A stretch of 64,000 nucleotides of DNA from Leishmania martiniquensis (lineage: Eukaryota > Euglenozoa > Kinetoplastea > Trypanosomatida > Trypanosomatidae), in assembly GCF_017916325.1 (NCBI RefSeq), contig NC_090162.1, positions 465,001 to 529,000 of the forward strand, in the 5' to 3' direction. Position numbers and translations under genes: made by a program. A model generated the notes under the pieces. It saw only the letters and a list, made by a program, of their open reading frames with translations, was not told where the DNA came from and made no database searches. Positions 30,609 through 42,400 of the stretch are shown piece by piece; the stretch's first letter is position 1; the number at the start of each line of letters is the position of its first letter.

Positions 30609-33601
30609 CTTGCAGACACCCTCGCCTCCGTTACAGGTGCAAATAAGAGCTCGAAAGGGGGCGGCCCTTTGTGGCAGAAGGGCGGTGGGGGCCTTGCACT
30701 AACACACACGCACGGGCGACGGCTTCGAAAAGGCGAAGCTGTGCGATGAAGGAAAGCGGGTTGGGGGAGAAGAGAGAAAGGGGGGCGAGGAGGAGGCTGA
30801 TGTACAATGGATGAATGCCGTCGCTGCTACCGGTCTACAGGAATGGGGAAAGAGGTGCGATGAAGCTGTCGAATGAAGGAGGCAGGCTGAAACTCAAGAC
30901 ACGATGGAGCACAAGACGTTCCCCCACGCTCCCCCTTGGTGCTTCCGCAATGCTGGGGGAAAGCGAATGAGGAGCGATTTGATGCCACGAGGCGGAGGCA
31001 CAGGGTTAGGATATCAAGAGCACAACGGGTTCGCAGCGGGGCTTGGGGGAGGTGAGGCAGGGAGATTAGTCTATGTGGCCTCCTTTCTAGCGGGCCTCTT
31101 GGTAACGGGCCAAAGCAAAGGCGAAGGCGGTGCTGTTAACAGAGCGCTCTCCAGAGAGTAACAAGGTGGAGAAAAGGTGCGAGGCAGAAAGGGCATCGGA
31201 AAGGCAGCACACATTCAGAGCTTCCAACTAACGGCGCGCATCGATACGAGCGAAACAACGAAAAAAAAGCAGTGGCGGAGCCCTTTCGGAGCGCCATGCG
31301 ATGGGAACTGCGCGGCAAGAGGCGCAGCAACAGGCACGCGGTGGGCCATCGACCGCCCCATGATGCGCTGCGAGAGAAGAGCGCGAAACACGCAGACCAC
31401 AGCGAAAAAAAGGGAGCGCTCTGGAGCAGGCGGGGTGACGTCGATGGCCGGTTGACCCCTTCACTTACCGTTTTTTGACGTCACCGCCGCTGCCCCCACC
31501 CCCTCCCTCCTCCACTGTGGTTTTTCATTTTGTTGCTGCCGCGAGACGAGTAATGTCTGCTCTCAAACATTTCACAGACTTCACACACACACACATTAGC
31601 GACGAAAAGGGAAATCGCCCCCATCGCTTCCATGCACCACACACGCCAAGCCACACAGAGGAAGAACAAGAGGGAAAAGGACACGCCCTAAACCGGAGCG
31701 CACGACGCCCATGGTTGCTCGCGCGGCATCCGCTCAAGAGAAACGAGCAGTCACAGCACGAAACAGAGCCGGTCGAGTGGAGCAGGCGCACACGTGGCTA
31801 GCAAGGCAAGCCCGCCTGGGAGACAAAGCAAGCAAGAAAAGGCAGCGGGTACTGGCGGCAGCAGCCGAAGGCACCCGCACAAGCCTCGATTGGGGAAGGC
31901 AAGTCGTAAGTGCCCACAGCAGCCTTCTTCACGCAACGGTGCAGCGCTTCCTCTCGCGGTGACCTCTGCTGGCAATGTGGCTGCGGAGCCACAGCAGCTT
32001 TCGCCGCGCCACACAATCTTCATGCGAGCACACAAAAAGCAGCAGGCTCGATCGCTTCCATCTCAGTCTTGCGCCCACACACACCCTTCCGCCGTCCTCC
32101 CCTTTCTCAAGCCTCATGACCGGAGCGCGTCATCCTGACACACACTGAGGAAGCCTGCAAGCTTAGCAAATTCGGTGAAAGTGTACAGACCCCTGCAGCT
32201 GGAGTCCGCGTGAAAGCACAGGGAAGACATGGAAAAGGTGAGAGCACGTGAGCGAGAGGAGGGGGAGGAAAGAGGAGAAGGCACCGATCAGCAGGCGCTG
32301 GGAAGGGAAGAAGCTTGGCAGCAAACGCAGAGGTGCACCTCTTTCGAATGGCCCTGAAGAGGAGAGGGGAAGGAGGGCCAAGCGATAAAAGGAAGAAGCG
32401 CAAACAGTACAGTTCCGCAGCGCAGACTAGACACATCTTCGGGCCAACACGAGACGACGCAAGAGTCACATGGATACAGAGGAAGAGAGAGAGGGAGAGG
32501 GAGGGGGGGATGGGGAGGCAATCGGAACAGGAAAAGGGAAACGAGGGCGCAACAAAGCGATAAAGGACAGAAACAGACGCGCACAATGCGCACCAGCAAA
32601 CGCGCAGGAGATGACGGAGAAAAACGACAGGGTGCTACTTTTGTCGGGTTGCCCTGAGATCGCTCATCATCGCTCATCCCCCCACCCCCACAACCAATGG
32701 GTGAGCCTACCAGTGTATACGCATAAAGCGGCAGCTTACCTGCCTCTGCAGCGCTGTGAGAAGATCTGCAAGTCGGGCTGGCAGCACACATTTTTTTTTG
32801 GAGCCCTCCAGCACCCTTTTGCCAGCATCCTTAGCCGCGCAGGCAAAGCTGCAGAGTCACGCGCAGCACAGAAACAGAAGCAGTCAAGCGATGTGCCGCA
32901 CTGCTACATCATCAATGCGATTCGTCGTGAGCTTGCTCAGTCGTGACCACGATCAGGAGACGCATCGAGGAAGCTGCAGCCCACACCTCTCCACTGACGC
33001 CAACGAGTTGGCTGGGGCGCACCCGAGGAGAAGCTGCAGGCTGCTGGCCTCCCCCTCCTCACCCCCCCCAGAACACACACTTAGCGGAGTGGGTAGAGTA
33101 CCGGGTCTCCTTGATGATGCCACAAACGGAGGTGATCCGCATAACGACAAAAAGGCGGAAGTGACGGTCGACGCAGTTTTTTAAGCAAAAAGTGAAGGGA
33201 AAAACTAAACACAACCGCAAACACACATAAACCGAAACGCGGAGAGGGGAAGACAGAAGAACAGCCGGGGAGAGAGAGAGACGAGGCCGGGCTGCGCGTG
33301 TGTATGGGTATGTAGATGCCTGTGCTGATGCTTGAATGTGAGGAGAAAGAGTGTGCGCGAGGCGGAAGCGAGCCGAGCAGCAGCACAAGCAGACTACCCA
33401 TCTAAGGCACGCCTACCTGTCAGCGAGTGCCAAAACGTGAAGCGCGTGAGGAACGGGTTCGAGGCACTTTCGCGTGAGAGCGCATCTGCGCCTTGTGCAA
33501 TCGTTAGAGCGTTTTATTCTTTCCCCTTGCTCGGTCGTCTCTCCACTGCGGATGCGGCGCCCGCCCTCACGGTGCTTCCTCCCCGAAGCCGTGGCGCGCC
33601 G
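30609..33601. other. Spacer between proline-rich gene and IFT88
   Basis: About 3 kb without a supported gene. It shows the IFT88 splice signal at the left, GA-rich blocks (32470-32515, 33240-33285) and a pyrimidine-rich plus-strand patch at 31480-31515. I take most of it as the long 3' UTR of the proline-rich gene. No conserved frame of more than about 100 codons was found. Confidence 0.5.
30739..30796 (-). promoter_or_regulatory. Candidate spliced-leader acceptor for IFT88
   Basis: Purine-rich run 30751-30796 on the plus strand with CT at 30739-30740, giving a 5' UTR of about 130 nt. Confidence 0.4.
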
Positions 33602-35359
33602 TCACGACGGAGCGAAGCGCTTGAAGGACGGCGGCGGTGGCAAGCCGGCCGCGCTTGGTCGCGTTGCGGCAGTACCGGTGGCTGAAAAGGTCTCCGGTGC
33701 GGCAGCAGAAGGATAAGCGCCGTAGCCCGTCGCCTCCGCCTTGGGAGGTGAAGGTTGCACCGGTGCGACGGGAGCAGCTGCAAATGGCTGGGCTGTCGCT
33801 GTCACTGGTGCCGGGAAAGCGTATGGATTGCTCGACGGTGCCTGCGGCTGCTGCCATTGCGCTGCTGTGTTCACACCGAATGACGCCTGGGCAGCAGCCG
33901 GGGCTCTGGCGCTCGCAGCAGCCGCGGTGGAATCATGAACGCTGGCAGTATCGCTGGCACTGCCGCGGCCGCAGAGGTATGTGTCTGGAGCAGCAGTTGG
34001 GTACGATGCAGCTGCCGGTGCACTCGCGTGCGCAGAGGACGAAGAGGGCACATCTACGCCGTTGTTGCCCGAAATAGAGGGGTATTGGCTCGGCGCCTGC
34101 GACGCACGCGGCGGTGGCACATATTGTTGTGGCGACACACGAGCTGGTGGAGATGCGAGCATGTCGTTGTGTGCAGGAAGAGCACAGAGATGCGGCTTCG
34201 AGGGCGGATTCGATAAGGCCGGCAAAGCTCTGATGGGTGGCGGTGGAGGGGAGCCCGTCTTCGCTATCTGTGTCGGCTCCAACGCGGCCATGTGCGACGG
34301 CGGCGAGAACGACGGCGCGTGTAGGTTACCTGTGTGTGGCGCGGAGGCGGCAGCATAAGCACTACCGCCGTTGGGGAACGCTGGCGCAGATGTGGCTGGT
34401 ACCGCGGGCAGGTATGCCTGGGCAGGCGGCGGTAGCGTAGAGGTCGCCTGCGCGTGGGCCAATAGGGAGTGCCCGGGCAGGGTAGCCGGCATGGTCGCCG
34501 AGGCAGTAGCTCCAGAGGTTGGCTGGTTAGAGAGATAGGAGGCTCCGGGGTGGGTGCTCATCGTTGTCGGCGGAGGCAGCCCCACGGGAGCGGCCGATGG
34601 GGTATACTGCGGTGCGACGTCACCGTAGACGCCGTACGCCTGTGCCTCCTGTCGCGGCGCCGCTGGGGTAGCGTTCACGGTACCAAAGTAGTCCGGAACA
34701 GCGTATTGTGGGCCGCCGCCACCGTGACCACGCCCGGGCGCCCCGAGAAGTGGTGGCGGCCCTCGAGTAGCGGCGGCCGGTGGCGGCGGTCCCGCCTTCT
34801 TCTCGCCCATCCTCTCCCGGTTCGCCTCCTCGAGCTTCTCGTAGTATTCCCGCTGCACGCTCTCCGGGGCATCTCGCGACACAGTCCAGCGGCCCAGCTG
34901 CGTGTCGTAGTAATACCAGTTTCGTGTCACTGGAAGGCCGTTTTCGTCTAGTTCGGGGCGGTCGTCTGTCATCGCATTGCCTTTCATACCGCCTTGCGAC
35001 CCCGCCGGTCCGAAGCCGAAGGGATCGTTGTTCGTTCGGCCGCGCATGCTAGTGTTCCAGTAGTGCGTCGCCTTATCGCTTGCCTGCTTCCACACTTGCC
35101 CGAGCTTCGACTCCAAGCCACTGGCCAGGCCCGAAAACGTGCCGGCGCCTCCGCCACCTTGGCCACCGCCGCCCAGGCTAGGGTCTGAGTCACCCGCCAC
35201 GGCCGCGATCGGGTCTGTGCTATAGCTGCGATTCTCTGTCGTGGAGAAGCCCGCCAGCTCGCCTCCGCCAAGAGTACCGCTGTCACCGTCGCCGGAGCCG
35301 CGACCGCCAATGTCGAGGCCGAGCTTCGATTGAAGCCAGCCCACCGCACGAACGGACAT
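33602..35359 (-). CDS. Proline/alanine-rich protein with Sec16-like C-terminal motif
   Basis: 585 aa from the ATG at 35357-35359. The frame extends 35 codons upstream, but a polypyrimidine tract and its AG (35381-35382) separate that extension. The N-terminus has an amphipathic helix (VRAVGWLQSKLGLD) and a second one near residues 78-105 (ASGLESKLGQVWKQASDKA). At about 147-166 a block reads NWYYYDTQLGRWTVSRDAPE, followed by a charged helix and PPPPAAATRGPPPLL. The order aromatic-D-x(3)-x-W, acidic helix, EKKAGPPPP resembles the short conserved motif in the C-terminal part of metazoan Sec16 (a W-V core followed by EEEKKAPPPPP). The remaining ~390 residues are Pro/Ala/Ser/Gln-rich and disordered. 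A role at ER exit sites is a guess; the frame itself is firm. Confidence 0.75.
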   Translation of the reverse strand: MSVRAVGWLQSKLGLDIGGRGSGDGDSGTLGGGELAGFSTTENRSYSTDPIAAVAGDSDPSLGGGGQGGGGAGTFSGLASGLESKLGQVWKQASDKATHYWNTSMRGRTNNDPFGFGPAGSQGGMKGNAMTDDRPELDENGLPVTRNWYYYDTQLGRWTVSRDAPESVQREYYEKLEEANRERMGEKKAGPPPPAAATRGPPPLLGAPGRGHGGGGPQYAVPDYFGTVNATPAAPRQEAQAYGVYGDVAPQYTPSAAPVGLPPPTTMSTHPGASYLSNQPTSGATASATMPATLPGHSLLAHAQATSTLPPPAQAYLPAVPATSAPAFPNGGSAYAAASAPHTGNLHAPSFSPPSHMAALEPTQIAKTGSPPPPPIRALPALSNPPSKPHLCALPAHNDMLASPPARVSPQQYVPPPRASQAPSQYPSISGNNGVDVPSSSSAHASAPAAASYPTAAPDTYLCGRGSASDTASVHDSTAAAASARAPAAAQASFGVNTAAQWQQPQAPSSNPYAFPAPVTATAQPFAAAPVAPVQPSPPKAEATGYGAYPSAAAPETFSATGTAATRPSAAGLPPPPSFKRFAPS

Positions 35360-36900
35360 GCTTGTAAATGCGTTTCTTCTCTCGTGTGTATGGTGGGGGC
35401 GAGAGGGAGGGGGATAAGAGAGAGGTGGGATTCTCTCAGGCGAGAGAGAGCAACACAGCACCAAAAGGCCCTGATGAAAGGGCGCAGCACTTCAGCTAAC
35501 GGTCAACGAGTGACAAGAAAAAAGGACATAAAATTTGCTTGTGCGTAATATACCCAACTCTCTCCCACGAGCAACACACGACTCAGTCTGCCCTACAGCC
35601 CCGACCTATCGCACAGGCCCACCCCCGCCTGGTGTACACCCGCAGCAGCAGCAGCGGCACAGAGAGAAGCGTTACAGCGCTGGGTCGGCTTCTTAATGTC
35701 AGGCGAGCGAAAAGGATGCGCGGTTCAAAAACAGATATGTTTGAAAGCGTAGCGAAAAAAGGGGGGCGCTGAGCGAGTGCGCGCACAGCGTACGTAGGTG
35801 TCCCCGCACGAGTAAGAATGCGTGCACGATTCGGCAACGGTATGGAGAACAGGTAACGGGGCTCACAAGAGCGTTCGGTCTCAAGAGGGAGGTTGGCGAC
35901 AGCGGAGAAAAGCGAAGCCGTGTATGGATGAGAGCTCCGCGTCTTCGCGCGACTGGCGACAGATCCGAAAGACCCCCTTACTGCAAGCGAGAGGGAGAAA
36001 GAAGTAGGGAGGAAGGGAGAAAGGGAGAGAGCTGCAACGGTACACAGACACGCAGACTCCTTTGGAAGAGATCGGTGGCCACGCAGCAGAGATGATAGAG
36101 AGCGGTGGGCAGAAAGAGTAATTGACCGACCTCAACGGCCCCCCTCACTAAAAAAAGAAAGAGGGCCGATGGTAATAAATAAACCGTTTATTACGTCGCA
36201 CGCAGTGTTGCTATAGAGTGCGCGTGGTGTACTGTAGAAAAAGTGGTGGGAGAGGGTGACACCTGTTCACTCCAATTTCTTTGCGAGCGCGATAGAAACA
36301 ATGTGGCACCCACACAGGTACGTGGGTAACAAGGCGCGTATGTATGGTGCCCCCGCATATTCGTGAGTTCGGAGTGTACGCAAGCGAAAGCACAAGGGAT
36401 GAGCGTGAGGTTAGGGAAGAGGAAGAGGGGGGGCAAAGATGGAAGAAATGAAGCCGTCCGCCAGTGAGGTGTGAGTTGCCTACAGAGCAGACACACGCAT
36501 ACGCAGAGAGAGAGAGATAACGAAGATTCATCAGGCAAAGCAACTGTATTGGCAGAGCCTCACACCACGCAAGTGTGTCTGGGTGTTTACCCTGCGTACG
36601 CCTCGTCTTGTGTGATGGGAAAGGTGATGGGAGGGTGCGCCAACAACAGCAATCCCATCATCACCCACGCTTCTCGTTTCACCGGTTTCCTCTTCAAGTT
36701 TAGGACGGAGAGCCACCAGCGACGCACGCAGCACGTGATGATGCGTTTTATCGAGTACTGCTTCGGCGCGTGCGTCTGTCCTACGGGGCCTTCTTGTGTG
36801 TAAGCAATGGAGGGCAGCATGAGAAAGCAAGATTGATATGGCAACGCAGATGATGGGCACACTCGCAGCACAGACGGAGGAAGGGGGAAGCGCCCCCTCA
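35360..36900. other. Spacer upstream of proline-rich gene
   Basis: No gene seen. The region has GA-rich stretches (35980-36035, 36410-36450, 36504-36515), AT-richer sequence at 36165-36200 and only short spurious frames. Confidence 0.5.
35381..35430 (-). promoter_or_regulatory. Candidate spliced-leader acceptor for proline-rich gene
   Basis: A strong purine run at 35392-35430 on the plus strand, next CT at 35381-35382, 21 nt before the ATG at 35359. It supports the internal start over the longer frame. Confidence 0.55.
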
Positions 36901-38900
36901 TGAACTCGATGGGGCACAAAACAGATCCACGAGAAAGAGCACTCTCTGCAAAACCGAGGAGAAGGCAGACGGGGACGAAGCACCTCTCCCTTCGCTGCAC
37001 AGCAGCACCAATGCATCACTCATCCACGCCGCCTTGCCTTCCGCTCTCCCGGTTGGCAGGCGTACGACCTCCTTTCCTCCAGCAGGTGTGCGCGCTCGCC
37101 AACTATTCGACCACGCAGCCGGGGTAGCGCTCGACCTCTGCCCCAACTGCCACGGCCGCGCCTGCATCGAGCCGTGCTAAGGGATCGTCCAGGAAGAGGG
37201 CGACGCTCGCAAACGTCCTGTTTGGTTCTGCTTTGACGCACCGACTCAGCAAGCGGCCGCCAAGCCGCCGGGCCATCTGTCTCGCACAAGACGGTCCAGT
37301 CCTTCACGGAAAGGTAGGACCCAAGCTACCACGTATCGGCTAAAGCGCCGCGACTGTCAGCACCGGCGGCGAGCCAGTTGCGTCAGTGAAGGCGGGAAGC
37401 GCATCCGCCGGTGCCCTCGCAGAGACATTCCCACCACCACCACCACACACACACACACAGACTCCAACACCTTCAGCCGACAGCTCACCGGCACGCAAAG
37501 GAAGCAACTCGCCGGCAATGCTCTGCATGTGGTGGTAAAAGAAAGCAGGAAGACAGAGGGGGTCGTCAGAGCGTCGCACCACCGTCTCCAACTCCAAGTC
37601 GGCCAGCAGAGGTGCGCCCGGTGGCATCCGAAAGTGCGGTAAAAGGCGGCTGTGCACGTGCGCGCTGTCTGCAGCTCTGCAGAGGGAAGAAAAGGAAAAG
37701 CAAGGCGTGCCGCTGCGCACGTGGAGGGATAACAACGAGGTGCCTAACACATCGTAATGCAGCGCAATAACGCCCCTTCAATGGGTCATGCAGCCGACGC
37801 AGTCGTCCCCTCCACCACCGCCAAAGCCCACCTGGGCGCAGGCGTCGGTCCCCCCCCAGCTGGCGAGGTCGTCATGAGCACATCATTCTTGTTCACTCTG
37901 TGGCAACAAGAGAAGAAGTCCATCTAGTGCACACCGAGGAGCCTTGTAACGCGGCAGAGCCGGTAGACGCGCATGCCGCTCACGCCCGACGCTTGGCATC
38001 CCCATGCTATGGTGATAAGGCAGCTGACGACGCTTTCTTGGCGGCACCGGCCGCGGTGCTCTCCAGCACGGCTGGGCAAGAGCCAGTCCTTCAGATAATC
38101 CGCGTGCAGCGGCGACGGTGAGCAGGCGGCCACACACGTTTAATGCTGCCCACGCGCGCCGCACCGCTTCGAGAGGTGCCTCTTCGCAACAACCTTCATC
38201 GTCTTCCTCCCCACAGCCACCTCCTCCTCCCTTAACGCTGTCGGTGACTCGCCGCGTCTCTCACCCCACGCCACTGGCGCGCGTTCACTTGACGCGACGT
38301 GCAGCGTGGAAGGGGCGGGATTAGCATGAGCGAGAGCTCGTTGGGCGAGATAGCGGCGCACCTCTCCTGACGGCGGACGGCGCTCGAGAGCTTCGACATC
38401 AAAACAGATGCCGCCGCTCGCGTCACCGCATACCGGCCAAATAATAGCGGGGCGTTTCGGCCTGAGGCATTCGTCAAAATTCGCTTCGCAGGCCAGCGCC
38501 ATTCCACTCAGCCTCCGCATTTCACGGCCGGTGTGGCCGAGGGCAACGGCGCTGGGCAGTTTAGGGAGGCGGGACTTGGAGGATAGTCGAGGTACTGGCA
38601 GAGACGAAGCGCATACGACGCGGTTCAAGTGCGATGTGTTCGAGACGATAGAACCGCATGGACAGCACGATCCCACGCAGGTGCAGCCGTGCACTGTGAA
38701 GTCCCAGGAGATGGCCGCGTGAGAGAGGGAGGAGTTGTCCATGCACGGCGTGCGCCCGTTTCAGTGAGGCATTGAGGAAAAGGAAGAGAGCGAAGGCAAA
38801 AAGAGGGAGACGTAAAGCGATCAGGCCACTTGGGCAATATGGTGATGCGGCAAGACGAAGGGCGCCACGCCTCTGCATCCCCTTGCGTGGTGACAGGTCC
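36900..38900 (-). pseudogene. Possible decayed gene in several frames
   Basis: The minus strand holds protein-like stretches that jump between frames: one from about 38760 to 38561 (RLHLRGIVLSMRFYRLEHIA), then an ATG-initiated 200-codon frame at 38140-38742 (TGREMRRLSGMALACEAN, CFDVEALERRPPSGEVRRYL), a competing one at 38232-38507 (APLLFGRYAVTRAAASVL) and a further one within 37340-37690 (PPGAPLLADLELETVVRR, FFYHHMQSIAGELLPL). They resemble normal folded protein more than the Arg/Ser/Pro noise of other spacers, but no single frame spans them and I recognise no family. It could be a gene broken by frameshifts, or chance in GC-rich DNA. Confidence 0.3.
38140..38742 (-). CDS. Hypothetical ORF, 200 aa (real gene doubtful)
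   Basis: It starts at an ATG (38740-38742) and ends at TAA. The N-terminal part is Cys-rich (CTCVGSCCPCG), the middle looks folded (GREMRRLSGMALACEANFDE, ICFDVEALERRPPSGEV) and the end is basic. No homologue known to me. Overlapping frames look as protein-like, so it may instead be part of the decayed gene in this interval. Confidence 0.25.
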   Translation of the reverse strand: MDNSSLSHAAISWDFTVHGCTCVGSCCPCGSIVSNTSHLNRVVCASSLPVPRLSSKSRLPKLPSAVALGHTGREMRRLSGMALACEANFDECLRPKRPAIIWPVCGDASGGICFDVEALERRPPSGEVRRYLAQRALAHANPAPSTLHVASSERAPVAWGERRGESPTALREEEVAVGRKTMKVVAKRHLSKRCGARGQH

Positions 38901-39400
38901 GCGAGCAACCCTCCGCCAGCCCCCGCTCCCGTGCTCGTGGTGATAAGGTGCGTACCAGTAGTAGCGCATGGCTCGTGTTGGAGGCTTCGGTGCGAGGGGA
39001 GAGGGGCATAGGCGCCTTTAGCGGAGAGGGGGCTGAGAGGAGCGACGATGTGGTTTGCCATCCGCCAAGACTGCGCACACGATAGGAGGTGAGCGGAGGC
39101 GAGGGAGGACGGCGAGAGGACTCGGGGCCGCTAGAGCGGAGACACGCATCTCGGAGAGGACCGTACAGCAGGGGAGAACCCAAGAAAGAACGAGACGCGT
39201 GAAGGCGTCGCAGCACACGGGTGTGCATGGGTGAGGGGAGCCAGGCAGACGCGCGCATGCACACGTCGGAGGAAGAGGACGCCTCTCAGGCAATGAGGAC
39301 AATGCGAAGGGGGGTCGGTATAGCGGCCCACATACACACACACACGCCACCTTCCTCCACCTCCCCTCTGCAATTGTCCCACGGTCGCATCGGCATCAAC
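38901..39400. other. 3' flank of FHIP-like gene
   Basis: About 0.5 kb without a gene, with a short (CA)n at 39333-39346. Probably 3' UTR of the FHIP-like gene. Confidence 0.5.
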
Positions 39401-42400
39401 TCAGCCGGACATCTTCAGGTACATCAGATTTTGCGATAGGGCTGTGTAACCAACCACGGCGTCCAGGTATGCGTGCAGGTACTCGGCGTAGAGACAGGCA
39501 TACAGCACGTTTCGATGCTCCTCAATGGCACCACGAAGGATTTGGGAATGCACACCTGAATCGTGCGAGAAGCGGTCTGGCGTAGCTGGGGTCCTGCTTA
39601 GCTCCGCATCCTCGTCGGGGTCCAGGAGGTCCCAGTGCTGCACCAGCATGTCGTACAAAAACGGAATGGAGAAGGGAAGGGTGGAGGCGCCAGTGCTGGT
39701 GCCCGCTGATGCTCCACTGCTACCCCTGTCTTTTTTGGTTGGGGTAGGCTCCGTGGCCTTCCTTTCCAAGTGATGTTGCAGGAGGTCGCGCAACCGACGC
39801 AGGGCCGCCACCAGCGGGCCTCGCTTCGAATCCAACAGCGTGTACACCACGCGCAGGTCTGGCAGAACGGTCAGAGACACGATGAGGTCGGCAACAAGGG
39901 AGCTGACAGTGTATGGGGACGAGTCGAGGTGCTGCACCATTAGGCACAGAGTCGTGATGAGAGGGGAGGACTGTACACCTGCATGGAACCAGCAATTCAC
40001 TGGCTCCGTTTCCGCGGCCGGCGCCTCGGCCGCCCTTGTGCTCTCAGCAGTCAGCATGGCGCCTGTAGACGAGGAGCCGCGCAACGGTGTCATGGCGCTC
40101 ATCATGCGCTGCCGAGCCCTCAGCGCCGTCACGGGCATGTTAGACTCGACTCGCAGCAGCCGCGATAGCACAGCTTCCCCGACGCGATCGGGCTGCAGTC
40201 CTACTTTGGGGCCCGCCGCAGCGGCCGAGTGCAGACGACTCAGAAAGCAGTCGTGGATGTTCAGGTGCGGCGGTGCGACGGCGGTGTCCCATGAATCGGT
40301 GCTGTTGCAGCGTCCGGAGTCGTCAGTGCTGGACACGCGCGCCACCTGCTTGAGCTGCACGTCCGATAACGACATGATATCCATCAAAAACACCTCGCGC
40401 ACAAACACATGCGGAACATGTTCGGCGAGGGTCTGCACTAGCAGCAGCGTCGCTTTCGTCGCCGACCATCGTGTCGTGACGAAGCCCAGTACCGCGCTGC
40501 TCTCCTTGTCCTCCTCAGAGAGGCAGGGGTTGCTAGAAAGGTGGGGAAGGATATAGTACGTGAAAAATGATGTCATCGGGTGCTCATGCAAAGCCGCGGC
40601 CGCCTTCTCCTCCCGCTGCCCAAGTGTCTCGGCACGGCCGTCCGTGAGCGCCGCGGCATCCTGCACCACAACCTCATAAAACTGTTTCTTTGGCACTATA
40701 CGCCCGCTCCCTTTGCGGATCGTCGTCGAGAGCAGCGCCTTGGCAAAGCAAACCTTCAGCGGCGGCGCGGCGCCTTGCAGGCCTGCAAGTAGGTTGGACA
40801 CCACTACACACGCCGCCGAGTACACGTGGCTGTCCGACGACTGAAGGAGCGGCAGGAGGGTCCGATGGAGAAACTCTTTCTCGATGAGGGGTAACAAGCG
40901 CAGCGCATCGGCGACGGATGGCGCCATTGTCAGCAGCGTTGCCCAGAAACGCAGCACATCACGAAGGTACAGCAACTGCGTCGCGCCGTCGTCGTTTCCA
41001 GGAATCTTACAGAGCGTCAAAAGGGTCGTGCGGGCAGCGTGGAGGGTGAGCGACGCCACGCGTGTCTCTTTGGCAACGAGGTCCTGAATCCACGGATCTG
41101 AGCACTTGGCCAGGGAGACAACGGCGCTTAAGGCAAAGCGACACGTGTCGCGCCGGTGCGTCCACTCCTTGGTGCTGCAGTCGTGCGTGAGGTAAAGCAG
41201 CAGCGCGTCCAGCAGCACGAAGAAGTTGCGCTCTTGTGAGCCTTCCTCGATGACAAAAAAGTTGGCCAGAGCGGGCACCCGCTCCATCTTCTCTGCCAAT
41301 GTGCTGAGGAAGATGACAAACTGTGTGCGGCCGGCATCTTGCAGGAATGTGCCGTCATGTGGATCATCGCTCGCCCACTGGGGCGCCGCTGTTACCCCTG
41401 AAGTGGATGGCGAAGGCGACGCCAGTGTCGTCACAGAGGGACGGGTGGCGGCGTTGGCGGGGTCGAGGGCCCTGCTCACCTTGCGAACCATGTCCAGCAG
41501 CGGGACAATGAACGCAGACGGGCAGAGCTGCAGCAGTGACACGGCTGGTTCACCAGCTAGAAGTGAGAGGCGATCCATCGGCGCATCGGCGTCCTGCAGT
41601 AGACGCGACAGGAAGCCCAAAAGGATGGAGCGAACGCCGGGTGGTTCGTTCTGCTTGGCGTACTGGCACAGAGTGAGGAGAAAAACGTTGCCGATGGGCG
41701 GGGGGCCCTCGCAGGCTGCTGCAGCGTCTCTCGTCTTCGACACGGCCTGCGCCTCGGCTCCTGGGGGCGGCGGTGTCGACACACTGTGGCCATCCGCGAA
41801 GAGAAAATGGTAGCAGGGCGGCAATCCCGAGCAGCCGCCATGAAAGCCATCCAGCAGGCACGACGACGACAGCGAGGCGGATGGCGAGGTGCGGATGTCT
41901 GTGGCAGTCGTCACCGCCTCCGCCGTGCCACGGGCCCCTGTGCCACCGCAGGACGCCGATGACGGTGGCGGGGGCGGCGTGTGGCGGGGGCGGAAGTCGG
42001 GGACAGAGTTCAACGGCGGTGCCCTTTCAAAGCGGAAGGATCTCCCAAGGGCGGAGTCGTGCCGATGCAGCAGAAGATGCTTCTGCTGCAACATCATGCG
42101 ATCCGCTCGCAGCGCGTCCAATATGGTCGAGAGTGCCTGCTCCACGCTGCCCAGCTCCTTCACGAGGCTCGCCCTCTCATCGCATGTGTTGGCGCATTGC
42201 ACCCGCTGAAAGTAGTCGCACAGCTGCAGCCACTGCTCTTGAACCACCGCCACCATGGAGGCCGGCAAGCGATGGCCGGCAGGAGGCTCTCTCGCGGAAA
42301 AGGGAGCAGCTGTGGCGGTGGCCACGGCGGTGAACGCGTCTCTCGAGTCGCGCGTGTAGCACGGCGGCCCTCTAGAAGCATCGGCAGCCGTAGAAGCCCC

